DNA of 64,000 nucleotides. Source: Pseudomonas sp. NBRC 111124 (GTDB taxonomy: Bacteria; Pseudomonadota; Gammaproteobacteria; Pseudomonadales; Pseudomonadaceae). The stretch covers positions 36,902-100,901 of the forward strand of contig NZ_BCBA01000035.1 of the NCBI RefSeq assembly GCF_001320245.1, in the 5' to 3' direction. Below the pieces are notes generated by a model. That model was not told where the DNA came from. It was given only the letters and a program-made list of their open reading frames with translations, and ran no database searches. Below, in pieces: positions 19,489-29,913 of the stretch (position 1 is the stretch's first letter; every line of letters starts with the position of its first letter). The position numbers and the translations under genes were made by a program.

Positions 19489-20367
19489 ATGCCTTGGCTG
19501 CAAGTACGCCTGGCCATCAGCCCGGAACAAGCCGAAACCTACGAAGACGCCCTGCTCGAAGTCGGCGCCGTATCGGTCACGTTCATGGACGCTGAAGACC
19601 AGCCGATCTTCGAACCCGACCTCAACACCACTCCGCTGTGGTCGCACACTCACTTGCTGGCCCTGTTCGAAGCCGACGCCGAGCCTGAAGCGGTGTTCGC
19701 CCACCTGCAACTGCTGACCGGCGCCGAGCTGCCCGAGCACCAGGCCGAGGTGATCGAGGACCAGGACTGGGAGCGCAGCTGGATGGACGGTTTCCAGCCG
19801 ATGCGCTTCGGCCAGCGCCTGTGGATCGTGCCGAGCTGGCACGAGGCCCCGGAAAAGGACGCGGTCAACCTGCTGCTCGACCCGGGCCTGGCCTTCGGTA
19901 CCGGCACCCACCCGACCACCGCGCTGTGCCTGGAATGGCTCGACGGCCAGCAGCTGCAAGATACCCAGGTGCTGGACTTCGGTTGCGGCTCGGGCATCCT
20001 CGCCATCGCCGCCCTGCTGCTCGGCGCGCGTGAAGCGGTCGGTACCGACATCGACGTGCAGGCCATCGAAGCCTCGCGCGATAATGCCCAGCGCAACGGC
20101 ATCGCCGACGAGAAGCTGGCGCTGTACCTGCCCGAGCACATGCCGGCCATGCAGGCCGACGTGCTGGTCGCCAACATCCTCGCTGGCCCGCTGGTCTCGC
20201 TGGCGCCGCAGCTGTCCGGCCTGGTCCGCCCAGGTGGCCTGCTGGCGCTGTCGGGCATCCTTGCCGAACAGGGTGAAGAAGTGGCCGCCGCGTACGCCGC
20301 CGATTTCGATCTGGACCCGATCGTCGTGCGCGACGGCTGGGTGCGCATCAGTGGTCGGCGCCGCTAA
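19489..20367 (+). CDS. prmA: ribosomal protein L11 methyltransferase
   Basis: 292 residues from the ATG at 19489 ([16 protein letters not shown]); a 94-codon upstream extension runs through a REP and is rejected. The N-terminal substrate-recognition domain (1–60) precedes the class I methyltransferase domain: [19 protein letters not shown] motif [36 protein letters not shown]. It trimethylates L11 using SAM. It follows accC in P. aeruginosa apart from one small gene; here the aco genes intervene. Confidence 0.96.
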   Translation: MPWLQVRLAISPEQAETYEDALLEVGAVSVTFMDAEDQPIFEPDLNTTPLWSHTHLLALFEADAEPEAVFAHLQLLTGAELPEHQAEVIEDQDWERSWMDGFQPMRFGQRLWIVPSWHEAPEKDAVNLLLDPGLAFGTGTHPTTALCLEWLDGQQLQDTQVLDFGCGSGILAIAALLLGAREAVGTDIDVQAIEASRDNAQRNGIADEKLALYLPEHMPAMQADVLVANILAGPLVSLAPQLSGLVRPGGLLALSGILAEQGEEVAAAYAADFDLDPIVVRDGWVRISGRRR

Positions 20368-20409
20368 GCGGGCCTAGAATAGTTCTCTGCATAGCTCCCG
20401 GATTGCCGC

Positions 20410-21735
20410 ATGACCGACAGTTTCGTCACCCAGTGCCCGCATTGCCAGACCAGCTTTCGCGTCACCCATCACCAGTTGAGCGTGGCTCGCGGCGTCGTGC
20501 GCTGCGGTCACTGCCTGCAGGTGTTCAATGCGGCCAAGCAGTTGCTGGAGCAAAACCGCGCCGCAGCCAGCCCTGCGCCCGTTGTTGCACCGCCTGCGGT
20601 GGTCGAGCCAGTCGCTGCGCCTGAACCGGCAGTCAGCGAGCCGCCGCCGGTAAGTAAAGAAGACTGGGCCATGACCGCCCAGGCCCTGGATGAACTGGAC
20701 CTTGACCAGGAGCTGGCGCGCCTTGAACGCCGTGGCGAGCCGACCGAACCGCATGCGGACATCAAGGCCAATGCCTTGCAAGCCCGCCGCGACGAGCCGG
20801 CGGCCGACGAGCATGGCGACGAACTGTTCGGCACCGCTACCGACGAACCGTATGAGCCTCATGAGCCTCCTGAAGACCATGCCTCGACCCCGGTGCTGCT
20901 GGATGAACAGCCGCTGGAGCCTGAACCCGGTGATCGCCACGAGCCGACCCTTGGCGGCAACCTGGACCTCGACCTCGACGAGGAACCGTCAACGCAGCGC
21001 GTAGCTGAACCTGAACCGGTTGAGCACTTCGAAGAACATGACGATATCGTTCACGAAAAAGGCCTCAGCGCCCGTGATGACGACGACACCGACCTCCACC
21101 TGTCGGCCCGTGACGACGACCCGCTCGAGCCATTGCCCGGCGAACGCCTGGAACCTGGCTTCGCCGCCAGGCCTGAGCGCCCGTCGCGCAAGGAACCGCT
21201 GGTCGACGTGGTCGACGACCCGCTGCAATTGGGCTGGGAAAAACCCCGGCCCAACTGGGGCAAGCGCCTGCTGTGGGGTTTCCTGACCCTGTTGGCTGCT
21301 GGCCTGTTGGCCTTCCAGTACGTGTGGTTCCACTTCGACGAACTGGCCCGCCAGGACCAGTACCGGCCAATCTTCCAGCAACTGTGCCCGGTGCTCGGCT
21401 GCCAGGTGCCGACCCGCGTCGATATCGGCCGGATCAAGAGCAGCAACCTGGTGGTGCGCAGCCACCCGGACTTCAAGGGCGCGCTGATCGTCGATGCGAT
21501 CATCTACAACCGCGCACCGTTCGCCCAGCCGTTCCCGCTGCTGGAGCTGCGGTTCGCCGACCTCAACGGCCAGCTGATCGCTAGCCGTCGCTTCAAGCCC
21601 AGCGAATACCTGTCGGGTGAACTGGCCGGGCGTGGCGAAATGCCCAGCCAGACCCCGATTCATATCGCCCTGGATATTCTCGACCCAGGCCCGAAGGCCG
21701 TGAACTACAGCCTCAGCTTCCGTTCGCCGGAGTGA
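20410..21735 (+). CDS. DUF3426 / MJ0042 zinc-ribbon membrane protein
   Basis: 441 residues. N-terminal zinc ribbon with paired CxxC motifs (CPHCQTSF and CGHCLQVFNA, residues 9–42). A long acidic, Pro/Glu/Asp-rich low-complexity middle follows (about 50–270), with repeats such as SARDDD. One membrane span lies at about 290–312 (LLWGFLTLLAAGLLAFQYVW), and a conserved DUF3426 C-terminal domain follows outside. Function is unknown. It always sits between prmA and dusB in pseudomonads (PA4851-like). Confidence 0.85.
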   Translation: MTDSFVTQCPHCQTSFRVTHHQLSVARGVVRCGHCLQVFNAAKQLLEQNRAAASPAPVVAPPAVVEPVAAPEPAVSEPPPVSKEDWAMTAQALDELDLDQELARLERRGEPTEPHADIKANALQARRDEPAADEHGDELFGTATDEPYEPHEPPEDHASTPVLLDEQPLEPEPGDRHEPTLGGNLDLDLDEEPSTQRVAEPEPVEHFEEHDDIVHEKGLSARDDDDTDLHLSARDDDPLEPLPGERLEPGFAARPERPSRKEPLVDVVDDPLQLGWEKPRPNWGKRLLWGFLTLLAAGLLAFQYVWFHFDELARQDQYRPIFQQLCPVLGCQVPTRVDIGRIKSSNLVVRSHPDFKGALIVDAIIYNRAPFAQPFPLLELRFADLNGQLIASRRFKPSEYLSGELAGRGEMPSQTPIHIALDILDPGPKAVNYSLSFRSPE

Positions 21736-21910
21736 CGGCGCGCTGCTGGCTGCCGAAATATAGGCGCCAGCCTGCTGTCGCGAACCCTTGGGCATAAGGC
21801 CGCAACTGTTCAGAATTTATCCAAATCCTTCTTTATCCGGTCACCGAGAGCGGGTATCATGCCAACCCTTTTTCGACTCCAATGATTCGGCCCCACAACA
21901 GGGAACACCT

Positions 21911-22924
21911 ATGTCGGCGGTACGCATCGGCCCATACACACTACGCAACAACCTGATCCTCGCGCCCATGGCCGGGGTCACGGACCAGCCTTTCCGTACA
22001 CTTTGCAAGCGCCTGGGCGCCGGCATGGTGGTATCGGAGATGGTCAGCAGCGACATGAGCCTGTGGAACAGCCGCAAGTCCAGCCTGCGCCGCATCCATG
22101 AAGGTGATCCCGAGCCGCGCTCGGTACAGATCGCCGGTGGTGATGCGCAGATGATGGCGGCGGCGGCCCGGGCCAACGTCGAGGCAGGCGCCCAGATCAT
22201 CGACATCAACATGGGCTGCCCGGCAAAAAAAGTCTGCAACAAAGCTGCAGGCTCTGCTTTATTGAGAGATGAAGCGCTGGTCACGGAAATCCTCCACGCC
22301 GTTGTCGGCGCGGTGGACGTGCCAGTGACGCTGAAAATCCGCACCGGCTGGGACCGGGCGAACAAGAACGGCCTGAACGTGGCGAAGATCGCCGAACAGG
22401 CTGGCATCCAGGCGCTGGCGGTGCATGGCCGCACACGCGCCGACCTGTACACCGGCGAAGCCGAATACGACACCATCGCTGTCATCAAGCAAGCGGTGTC
22501 GATCCCGGTTTTCGCCAATGGCGATATCACTTCGCCAGAAAAGGCCCGGGCGGTGCTGGATGCCACCGGGGTCGACGGCTTGCTGATTGGCCGGGCTGCC
22601 CAGGGGCGGCCGTGGATCTTTCGCGAGATCGAACATTTTTTGGGGACTGGCCAGCATTTGCCGCCCCCGCAGTTGGACGAAGTGGAACGCATCCTGCTGG
22701 AGCACCTGGCCGCGCTGCATGCCTTCTATGGCGATGTGATGGGCGTACGTATCGCCCGCAAGCACGTGGGCTGGTACCTGGCAACACGACCCGGCGGCAA
22801 GGAGTTTCGCTCCCGGTTCAACGCTTTGGAAGACACACAAGCGCAGTGCGCCAACGTTCGCGAGTATTTCAGCGAACGTCGACAGAGCCTTGAGACAGAG
22901 GACGGACAAGGGGTGGCCGCATGA
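21911..22924 (+). CDS. dusB: tRNA-dihydrouridine synthase B
   Basis: 337 residues from the ATG at 21911 ([20 protein letters not shown]), preceded by CAGGGAAC; the extension from 21788 is non-homologous. It is an FMN-dependent enzyme reducing uridine to dihydrouridine in tRNA. Visible motifs: [33 protein letters not shown] with the catalytic Cys in GCP (C103), [12 protein letters not shown], and [10 protein letters not shown] for FMN phosphate binding. Its stop overlaps the fis start (ATGA), the classical dusB-fis operon. Confidence 0.97.
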   Translation: MSAVRIGPYTLRNNLILAPMAGVTDQPFRTLCKRLGAGMVVSEMVSSDMSLWNSRKSSLRRIHEGDPEPRSVQIAGGDAQMMAAAARANVEAGAQIIDINMGCPAKKVCNKAAGSALLRDEALVTEILHAVVGAVDVPVTLKIRTGWDRANKNGLNVAKIAEQAGIQALAVHGRTRADLYTGEAEYDTIAVIKQAVSIPVFANGDITSPEKARAVLDATGVDGLLIGRAAQGRPWIFREIEHFLGTGQHLPPPQLDEVERILLEHLAALHAFYGDVMGVRIARKHVGWYLATRPGGKEFRSRFNALEDTQAQCANVREYFSERRQSLETEDGQGVAA

Positions 22925-23241
22925 CGATGATGACCGAGACATTAGTGAGTGGAACAACGCCCGTGAGCGACAACGCCAACCTCAAACAGCACCTCAACAC
23001 GCCGAGCGAAGAGGGCCAGACCCTTCGCGACAGCGTCGAGAAGGCGCTGCACAACTACTTCGCACACCTGGAAGGCGCGACCGTCACTGACGTGTACAAC
23101 CTGGTGCTGTCCGAAGTCGAGGCGCCCCTGCTCGAAAGCGTGATGAACTACGTGAAGGGTAACCAGACCAAGGCCAGCGAGATGCTCGGGCTCAACCGTG
23201 GCACCCTGCGCAAGAAGCTCAAGCAGTACGACTTGTTGTAA
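22921..23241 (+). CDS. fis: DNA-binding protein Fis
   Basis: 106 residues. The C-terminal helix-turn-helix is unmistakable ([20 protein letters not shown], about 81–100). The central region [20 protein letters not shown] is the dimerisation helix pair. The N-terminus is longer than in E. coli Fis (98 residues), as in other pseudomonads. It is a growth-phase nucleoid protein and global regulator. It is translated with dusB through a 4-bp overlap, and a terminator lies 17 bp downstream. Confidence 0.97.
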   Translation: MTMMTETLVSGTTPVSDNANLKQHLNTPSEEGQTLRDSVEKALHNYFAHLEGATVTDVYNLVLSEVEAPLLESVMNYVKGNQTKASEMLGLNRGTLRKKLKQYDLL

Positions 23242-23258
23242 GCCAGAATCCCAATCAG

Positions 23259-23291
23259 AAAAGGCGGCCTCTGCGAAGAGACGCCTTTTTT
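23259..23291 (+). terminator. rho-independent terminator of dusB-fis
   Basis: AAAAGGCG and CGCCTTTT form the stem, with a 15-base loop region, followed by further T residues. It lies between fis and purH. Confidence 0.85.
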
Positions 23292-23321
23292 GCTGACTCC
23301 ACCGCGTTATTGGAACCCGAA

Positions 23322-24929
23322 ATGACCGACCAGACTACCCGCCTGCCAGTCCGCCGCGCCCTGATCAGCGTCTCCGACAAGACCGGTATCCTCGAATTCG
23401 CCCGTGAGCTGCAACAGCTCGGTGTCGAGATCCTGTCCACCGGCGGCACCTACAAGCTGCTCAAGGACAACGGTGTGAACGCGGTGGAAGTGGCCGACTA
23501 CACTGGCTTCGCCGAAATGATGGATGGCCGGGTCAAGACCCTGCACCCGAAGATCCACGGTGGCATCCTCGGCCGTCGCGGCACCGACGACGCTATCATG
23601 AACGAGCACGGCATCAAGCCGATCGACCTGGTTGCGGTCAACCTCTACCCGTTCGAAGCCACCATTTCCAAGCCGGGCTGTGACCTGCCGACCGCCATCG
23701 AGAACATCGACATCGGCGGCCCGACCATGGTCCGTTCGGCTGCCAAGAACCACAAAGACGTCGCCATCGTGGTCAACGCCAGCGACTACGCCAGCGTGCT
23801 GGAAGGCCTGAAGGCCGGTGGCCTGACCTACGCCCAGCGCTTCGACCTGATGCTCAAGGCGTTCGAGCACACTGCCGCCTACGACGGCATGATCGCCAAC
23901 TACATGGGCACCATCGACCAGGCCAAAGAAACCCTGAGCACCGAAGCGCGCAGCGAGTTCCCGCGCACCTTCAACAGCCAGTTCGTCAAGGCCCAGGAAA
24001 TGCGCTACGGCGAGAACCCGCACCAGAGCGCGGCGTTCTACGTTGAAGCGAAAAAAGGCGAAGCCAGCATTTCCACCGCCGTGCAGCTGCAGGGCAAGGA
24101 ACTGTCGTTCAACAACGTGGCCGACACCGACGCCGCACTGGAGTGCGTGAAGAGCTTCGTCAAGCCGGCCTGCGTCATCGTAAAGCACGCCAACCCGTGC
24201 GGCGTGGCTGTTGTGCCTGAAGAAGAAGGCGGCATCCGCAAGGCCTACGACCTGGCCTACGCCACCGACACCGAGTCGGCATTCGGCGGCATCATCGCCT
24301 TCAACCGCGAACTGGACGGCGAAACCGCCCAGGCTATCGTCGACCGTCAGTTCGTCGAAGTGATCATCGCGCCGAAAATCTCCCAGGCTGCCCGCGACGT
24401 GGTGGCGGCCAAGCAGAACGTGCGTCTGCTGGAATGCGGCGAGTGGCCAGCCGAGCGCGCTGCCGGTTGGGACTTCAAGCGCGTCAACGGTGGCCTGCTG
24501 GTGCAGAGCCGCGACATTGGCATGATCACCGCCGATGACCTGAAGATCGTCACCAAGCGTGCCCCGACCGAACAAGAGATCCACGACCTGGTGTTTGCCT
24601 GGAAAGTGGCCAAGTTCGTCAAGTCCAATGCCATCGTCTACGCCAAGCAGCGCCAGACCATTGGCGTCGGCGCCGGCCAGATGAGCCGCGTCAACTCCGC
24701 CCGCATCGCCGCCATCAAGGCCGAGCATGCCGGCCTGCAGGTGCAGGGTGCGGTCATGGCCTCGGATGCGTTCTTCCCGTTCCGTGACGGCATCGACAAT
24801 GCGGCTAAAGTGGGTATCAGCGCCGTAATCCAGCCGGGTGGTTCGATGCGTGATGCCGAGGTGATTGCTGCCGCTGATGAAGCCGGCATCGCCATGGTAT
24901 TCACTGGCATGCGCCACTTCCGCCACTAA
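23322..24929 (+). CDS. purH: bifunctional AICAR formyltransferase / IMP cyclohydrolase
   Basis: 535 residues from the ATG at 23322 ([20 protein letters not shown]); a TTG four codons upstream is less likely. The N-terminal IMP cyclohydrolase domain (about 1–200) has [21 protein letters not shown] and [12 protein letters not shown]. The C-terminal formyltransferase domain has [24 protein letters not shown] and the end motif [11 protein letters not shown]. It catalyses the last two steps of IMP synthesis. purD follows across a large BIME. Confidence 0.98.
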   Translation: MTDQTTRLPVRRALISVSDKTGILEFARELQQLGVEILSTGGTYKLLKDNGVNAVEVADYTGFAEMMDGRVKTLHPKIHGGILGRRGTDDAIMNEHGIKPIDLVAVNLYPFEATISKPGCDLPTAIENIDIGGPTMVRSAAKNHKDVAIVVNASDYASVLEGLKAGGLTYAQRFDLMLKAFEHTAAYDGMIANYMGTIDQAKETLSTEARSEFPRTFNSQFVKAQEMRYGENPHQSAAFYVEAKKGEASISTAVQLQGKELSFNNVADTDAALECVKSFVKPACVIVKHANPCGVAVVPEEEGGIRKAYDLAYATDTESAFGGIIAFNRELDGETAQAIVDRQFVEVIIAPKISQAARDVVAAKQNVRLLECGEWPAERAAGWDFKRVNGGLLVQSRDIGMITADDLKIVTKRAPTEQEIHDLVFAWKVAKFVKSNAIVYAKQRQTIGVGAGQMSRVNSARIAAIKAEHAGLQVQGAVMASDAFFPFRDGIDNAAKVGISAVIQPGGSMRDAEVIAAADEAGIAMVFTGMRHFRH

Positions 24930-24943
24930 TTCACCTGGTCGGC

Positions 24944-25043
24944 CGAACCTCGGCCCCTGTGGGAGCGGGTTTACCCGCGAATACGATGGTGGGCTCACCG
25001 CCGCATTCGCGGGTAAACCCGCTCCCACAGGGGCCGAGGTTCG
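24944..25043. repeat. BIME: inverted pair of REPs between purH and purD
   Basis: The arms at 24944–24982 and 25005–25043 are exact reverse complements over 39 bp, with a 22-bp spacer. The core (TGTGGGAGCGGGTTTACCCG) is the GGGAGCGGG-N-CCCGCGAA class found in several other gaps of this window. It sits inside the purH–purD gap and ends 21 bp before the purD ATG. Confidence 0.93.
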
Positions 25044-25064
25044 CCGCCAAACAGAGGTTTTGAC

Positions 25065-26360
25065 ATGAAAGTTTTGATCATCGGCAGCGGCGGCCGTGAG
25101 CACGCCCTGGCCTGGAAAGTCGCCCAGGACCCACGCGTCGAGAAAGTCTTCGTTGCCCCGGGCAACGCTGGCACTGCCATCGAGCCAAAATGCGAGAACG
25201 TCGCCATCGACGTCTGCGCGCTGGAGCAACTGGCCGACTTCGCCGAGAAGCACGTTGACCTGACCATCGTTGGCCCAGAAGCCCCACTGGTGATCGGCGT
25301 GGTCGACCTGTTCCGCAGCCGTGGCCTGGACTGCTTCGGCCCAACCAAGGGCGCAGCCCAGCTGGAAGGTTCCAAGGCCTTCACCAAGGACTTCCTGGCG
25401 CGCCACAAGATCCCGACTGCCGACTACCAGAACTTCACCGAGATCGAGCCGGCCCTGGCCTACCTGCAGGAAAAAGGCGCACCGATCGTGATCAAGGCCG
25501 ATGGCCTGGCTGCGGGCAAGGGCGTAATCGTTGCCATGACCCTGGAAGAAGCCGAAGCCGCCGTGCGTGACATGCTCGCCGGCAACGCCTTCGGCGAGGC
25601 GGGTTCGCGCGTGGTCATCGAAGAGTTCCTCGATGGCGAGGAAGCCAGCTTCATCGTCATGGTCGATGGCCACAACGTGCTGCCAATGGCTACCAGCCAG
25701 GACCACAAGCGCGTCGGCGACCAGGACACCGGCCCGAACACTGGCGGCATGGGCGCCTACTCGCCTGCCCCGGTAGTGACCCCGGACGTGCACCAGCGCG
25801 TGATGGACCAGGTGATCTGGCCAACGGTGCGTGGCATGGCTGAAGAAGGCAACGTCTACACCGGCTTCCTGTACGCCGGCCTGATGATCGACAAGGCGGG
25901 CAACCCCAAGGTCATCGAGTTCAACTGCCGCTTCGGCGACCCTGAGACCCAGCCGGTCATGCTGCGCCTGGAGTCGAGCCTGGTGCTGCTGATCGAAGCC
26001 GCCTTCGCCAAGGCCCTGGACAAGGTCGAAGCACAGTGGGACCCGCGCCCGAGCCTGGGCGTGGTGCTGGCAGCCGGCGGTTACCCGGGCGACTACGCCA
26101 AGGGCGACGTGATCAAAGGCCTGGAGGCTGCGGCCAAGATCGAGGGCAAGGTGTTCCATGCCGGTACTTCGCTCAAAGACGGCCAGGTTGTCACCAACGG
26201 CGGCCGCGTGCTCTGCGCCACCGCCATGGGTGCCAGCGTTGCCGATGCTCAGCAACAGGCCTACCGCCTGGCCAAGGAAGTGAGCTGGAACGGCAGCTTC
26301 TACCGCACCGACATCGGCTACCGGGCCATCGCCCGCGAACGCGGTGAGCACCAGCAGTAA
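25065..26360 (+). CDS. purD: phosphoribosylamine–glycine ligase
   Basis: 431 residues, normal for PurD, the ATP-grasp enzyme that makes GAR in purine synthesis. Motifs: MKVLIIGSGGREHALAWK, KADGLAAGKGVIVA, EEFLDGEEASFIVMVDGHN, and the signature NTGGMGAYSP. Tightly downstream of the BIME. Its C-terminus is complete and no other pur gene follows. Confidence 0.98.
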   Translation: MKVLIIGSGGREHALAWKVAQDPRVEKVFVAPGNAGTAIEPKCENVAIDVCALEQLADFAEKHVDLTIVGPEAPLVIGVVDLFRSRGLDCFGPTKGAAQLEGSKAFTKDFLARHKIPTADYQNFTEIEPALAYLQEKGAPIVIKADGLAAGKGVIVAMTLEEAEAAVRDMLAGNAFGEAGSRVVIEEFLDGEEASFIVMVDGHNVLPMATSQDHKRVGDQDTGPNTGGMGAYSPAPVVTPDVHQRVMDQVIWPTVRGMAEEGNVYTGFLYAGLMIDKAGNPKVIEFNCRFGDPETQPVMLRLESSLVLLIEAAFAKALDKVEAQWDPRPSLGVVLAAGGYPGDYAKGDVIKGLEAAAKIEGKVFHAGTSLKDGQVVTNGGRVLCATAMGASVADAQQQAYRLAKEVSWNGSFYRTDIGYRAIARERGEHQQ

Positions 26361-26495
26361 GTTTTACCGGATTGCCGCAGCAGCTTGTGCATGCGGCATC
26401 CGGCTCGTCGACAGGGCCCCACGGGGGCCTTGCCTTCGACTTGGCGCGCCGCGCATAGTAAGTGTCTGGCACATCGGCTAGGAAGGGATCTCGTA

Positions 26496-29267
26496 GTGCG
26501 TCGGCTCCGGATTGCCACAGCTCTGATCGTCAGCTTGCTGACTTTGCTCTGCCTGCTCCCGGCTTCGGCCGAACAGGGCGGTGGTTGGTCCGTTCTGCTC
26601 GATGAACAGGCCAACCTGCAATTGAGCGACGTGCGCTCTGATCGCTATCGCAGCCAGTTCAGCCCGACCACCCTTGGCGAGCTCGATGCCGCACCGGCCG
26701 AACAGGCCCTGTGGTTGCACTATCGTCTGGAACCAGGCGACCAGGAGCAGTTGCTGCGCATCTTTGCCCCTGATCTGTCCCGCCTCGATCTGTACGCCCT
26801 GGATGGCGACAAGCTGCTGCGCCAACTGCACCATGGCCGCCAGGCCGGCAATGGCAGCCCGACCCTGCGCGGCAGTGACCACGTATTACCTTTGCCCAAT
26901 AGCCAGCACGCGCTGGACATCTACCTGCGCCTGGTCTCGGAGCACCAACTGCGCCCGGCCATCAGCCTGGAGCCTGCGGCGGTCGCCGCCTCCGACCATA
27001 GCCAGCCATTGCTGTTCGGCATGTTGTTCGGCGGCCTGGTGATGCTCATCCTGCACAACCTGATCCGCTTCCTCTACACCCGCTCCAGCACCACCCTGTA
27101 TCTGGCCCTGTACCACGGCCTGATGATGCTCAGCGGCCTGATCCTGCTCAACCTCAGCGGCCCGTGGTGGCACCTGTGGCACAGCGCGCAAACCCCGGCC
27201 GCGTACCTGACCTTGGTGCTGGCCGGGTTGTCGGGGCTGTATTTCACCCAGCATTTCTTTTCACCCTGCAACTCGCCGCGGCTCAACCGCTTGCTACAGG
27301 GCGAAATGCTGGTCGCTGCGGTCAGCGGGCTGATCCTGCTGTTCGTCGACACCCTGCCACTCAACCTGATGACCTATGCCCTGCTGGCCATCGGCAGCGT
27401 GACCATGCTGCTGGCCAGCAGCTACCACTGGTACAAGGGCTATGCCCCCGCACGGCTGTTCACCCTCGCCATGCTGGTGTTCAACCTTGGTGGCCTGGTG
27501 CTGCTGCCCGCCCTGCTCGGCCTGACCCGCACCTCGACGCCCTGGCTGCTGTGCATCCTCCTGGGCATGACCGTGGCCAGCGGCCTGCTGCTTAACCTGT
27601 CCGTCAGTGAGCGCCTGCGGCGCATGAGCGAGGAACGCTTCAGCGCCAGCCGTGCCCTGGCTGCCAGCGATGCCGAGATCAACGCCAAGGCGGAGTTTCT
27701 GGCAAAGATCAGCCACGAAATTCGCACCCCCATGAACGGTGTGCTGGGCATGACCGAACTGCTGCTCGGCACACCGCTGTCGGTCAAGCAGCGCGACTAT
27801 GTGCAGACCATCCACAGCGCCGGCAACGAGTTGCTGACGCTGATCAACGAGATTCTCGACATTTCCAAGCTCGAATCCCGGCAGATCGAGCTGGATGACG
27901 TACAGTTCGACCTCAACGCCCTGATCGAAGACTGCCTCAACATTTTCCGCGCCAAGGCCGAGCAGCAGAACATCGAACTGATCAGTTTCACCCAGCCGCA
28001 GGTGCCGCGGGTCATCAGCGGCGACCCGACGCGCCTGCGTCAGGCGCTGTCGAGCTTGCTGGAAAATGCTCTGAAGAACACCGCCCAGGGCGAGATCCTG
28101 CTGGTGGTGGCGCTGGACCAGCGCGGCGAAATCCCGCGTCTGCGCATTGCCGTGCAGGACAGTGGCGAGCCGCTGCCGGCCGCCGAGCGCGAAGCCCTGC
28201 TGCAGGCCGAATTGCATAGCCACCACTTCCTCTCCAGCAACAAGCTCGGCGGCCACCTCGGCCTGGTCATCGCCAAGCAGCTGATCGGCCTGATGCAAGG
28301 TGAATTCGGCATCAAGAGCAGTACCAGCATGGGCAATACCCTGTGGCTGACCTTGCCGCTCGACCCGTCACGCCTGGAGCAGCCACCGGCAGACCTCGAC
28401 GGCCCGTTGCGCGACGCCCGGGTGCTGGTGGTGGATGACAACGACACCTGTCGCAAGGTGCTGGTGCAACAGTGCAGCGCCTGGGGCATGAATGTCAGTG
28501 CGGTGCCGTCCGGCAAGGAGGCCTTGGCCCTGCTGCGGACCAAGGCCCACCTGCGCGACTACTTCGACGCGGTGTTGCTGGACCAGAACATGCCGGGCAT
28601 GACCGGTATGCAGTTGGCGGCCAAGATCAAGGAAGACCCGAGCCTGAACCACGACATTCTGGTGGTGATGCTAACCGGCATCAGCAACGCACCCAGTAAA
28701 GTCATCGCCCGCAATGCCGGGGTCAAGCGTATCCTGGCCAAGCCGGTTGCCGGCTATACGCTGAAGACCACACTGGCCGAAGAACTGGCCCAGCGCGGCC
28801 GCGAACAGGCCGTGCCGGCGCCGCTGCCCGGCGCGCCGAGCACGCTTGAGCTACCGAACGACTTCCGGGTGCTGGTGGCCGAAGACAACAGCATTTCGAC
28901 CAAGGTCATCCGCGGCATGCTCGGCAAGCTCAACCTGGAGCCTGATACCGCCAGTAACGGCGAGGAGGCCTTGCAGGCCATGAAGGCACAGCGTTACGAC
29001 CTGGTGCTGATGGACTGCGAAATGCCAGTAATGGACGGTTTTTCCGCGACCCAGCAGCTGCGTGCCTGGGAAACCACCCAGCAACGCCAGCGCACCCCGG
29101 TGGTGGCGCTCACCGCGCATATATTGGCAGAGCACAAGGAACGCGCGCGGCTGGCCGGCATGGACGGGCACATGGCCAAGCCGGTGGAGCTGTCGCAGTT
29201 GCGCGAATTGATCCAGTACTGGGCCAATCAGCGCGAAACCAAGGCTGATCCGGCCCATACTTCCTGA
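26496..29267 (+). CDS. retS: RetS-like hybrid sensor kinase (7TMR-DISM, HK, two receivers)
   Basis: 923 residues from the GTG at 26496, with GGAAGGGA upstream and a signal peptide directly after it; the reading from 26385 is an extension. Order: signal peptide (1–25), extracellular 7TMR-DISMED2 domain (about 30–165), seven membrane spans (about 180–375), HisKA with H407 in KISHEIRTPMNG, ATPase domain with LENALKN, then receiver 1 (VVDDNDTC, LLDQNMPG) and receiver 2 (VAEDNSIS, LMDCEMPVMDG). P. aeruginosa RetS (PA4856) blocks GacS and so controls RsmY/RsmZ and the acute/chronic switch. Synteny after purD supports the assignment. Confidence 0.92.
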   Translation: MRRLRIATALIVSLLTLLCLLPASAEQGGGWSVLLDEQANLQLSDVRSDRYRSQFSPTTLGELDAAPAEQALWLHYRLEPGDQEQLLRIFAPDLSRLDLYALDGDKLLRQLHHGRQAGNGSPTLRGSDHVLPLPNSQHALDIYLRLVSEHQLRPAISLEPAAVAASDHSQPLLFGMLFGGLVMLILHNLIRFLYTRSSTTLYLALYHGLMMLSGLILLNLSGPWWHLWHSAQTPAAYLTLVLAGLSGLYFTQHFFSPCNSPRLNRLLQGEMLVAAVSGLILLFVDTLPLNLMTYALLAIGSVTMLLASSYHWYKGYAPARLFTLAMLVFNLGGLVLLPALLGLTRTSTPWLLCILLGMTVASGLLLNLSVSERLRRMSEERFSASRALAASDAEINAKAEFLAKISHEIRTPMNGVLGMTELLLGTPLSVKQRDYVQTIHSAGNELLTLINEILDISKLESRQIELDDVQFDLNALIEDCLNIFRAKAEQQNIELISFTQPQVPRVISGDPTRLRQALSSLLENALKNTAQGEILLVVALDQRGEIPRLRIAVQDSGEPLPAAEREALLQAELHSHHFLSSNKLGGHLGLVIAKQLIGLMQGEFGIKSSTSMGNTLWLTLPLDPSRLEQPPADLDGPLRDARVLVVDDNDTCRKVLVQQCSAWGMNVSAVPSGKEALALLRTKAHLRDYFDAVLLDQNMPGMTGMQLAAKIKEDPSLNHDILVVMLTGISNAPSKVIARNAGVKRILAKPVAGYTLKTTLAEELAQRGREQAVPAPLPGAPSTLELPNDFRVLVAEDNSISTKVIRGMLGKLNLEPDTASNGEEALQAMKAQRYDLVLMDCEMPVMDGFSATQQLRAWETTQQRQRTPVVALTAHILAEHKERARLAGMDGHMAKPVELSQLRELIQYWANQRETKADPAHTS

Positions 29268-29316
29268 CCAGGCTGGCCGCACCTGCAGACTGCCCTCATC
29301 CCTCAAGGACCATCCC

Positions 29317-29913
29317 ATGCTCCATGAGTTGTTCAGTGTCTACCTGAAGATGCTGGTGCTCTATAGCCCGTTCTTCGTGCTGTCGTGCTTCATCAGCCTG
29401 ACCCGCGGCCACTCCAGCAAGGAGCGCAAGCAACTGGCGTGGAAGGTCGCCTTCGCCGCGCTGGTGGCCAGCGTGCTGCTCTATCTGTTCGGGCGGGTAA
29501 TCTTCGGTATCTTCGGCATCACTGCCGACGCCTTCCGCATCGGTGCTGGCAGCGTGCTGTTCATTTCCGCGTTGGGCATGGCCCAGGGCAAACCGGCGGT
29601 GCAAGCCGACAACGTGCAGCAGGACGTAACCATCGTGCCGCTGACCATCCCACTGACCGTCGGCCCCGGCACCATCGGAGCACTGCTGGTGATGGGCGTG
29701 AGCCAACCGCACTGGGATGACAAGCTGCTGGCCATCGTCAGCATCGCGCTGGCCAGCTTCACCGTGGGGCTGGTGCTGTACCTTTCGCACGGCATCGAAA
29801 AACTGCTCGGTGACCAGGGCCTGCAGATCGTCAGCCGCTTGATGGGGCTGTTCGTCTGCGCCCTGGCGGCGCAGATCATCTTCACCGGGATCAAAGGATA
29901 CCTGGTACCTTAA
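29317..29913 (+). CDS. MarC family integral membrane protein
   Basis: 198 residues, six predicted membrane spans. Family motifs: SPFFVLSCFISLTRGHSSKE near the N-terminus and VPLTIPLTVGPGTIGALLVM in the middle. Despite the name, MarC proteins have no proven role in antibiotic resistance; transport function is unproven. Its TAA overlaps the TAA of the convergent gene below (shared TTAA at 29910–29913). Confidence 0.9.
   Translation: MLHELFSVYLKMLVLYSPFFVLSCFISLTRGHSSKERKQLAWKVAFAALVASVLLYLFGRVIFGIFGITADAFRIGAGSVLFISALGMAQGKPAVQADNVQQDVTIVPLTIPLTVGPGTIGALLVMGVSQPHWDDKLLAIVSIALASFTVGLVLYLSHGIEKLLGDQGLQIVSRLMGLFVCALAAQIIFTGIKGYLVP

Noticed and set aside
24951..25040. Attenuator or riboswitch upstream of purD
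   Set aside because: The hairpin is a standard inverted REP pair found in other unrelated gaps of the window.
23307..26351. 1014-codon minus-strand ORF across purH and purD
   Set aside because: It lies exactly antisense to two well-conserved enzymes, has no recognisable domain and is the usual high-GC codon-position shadow.
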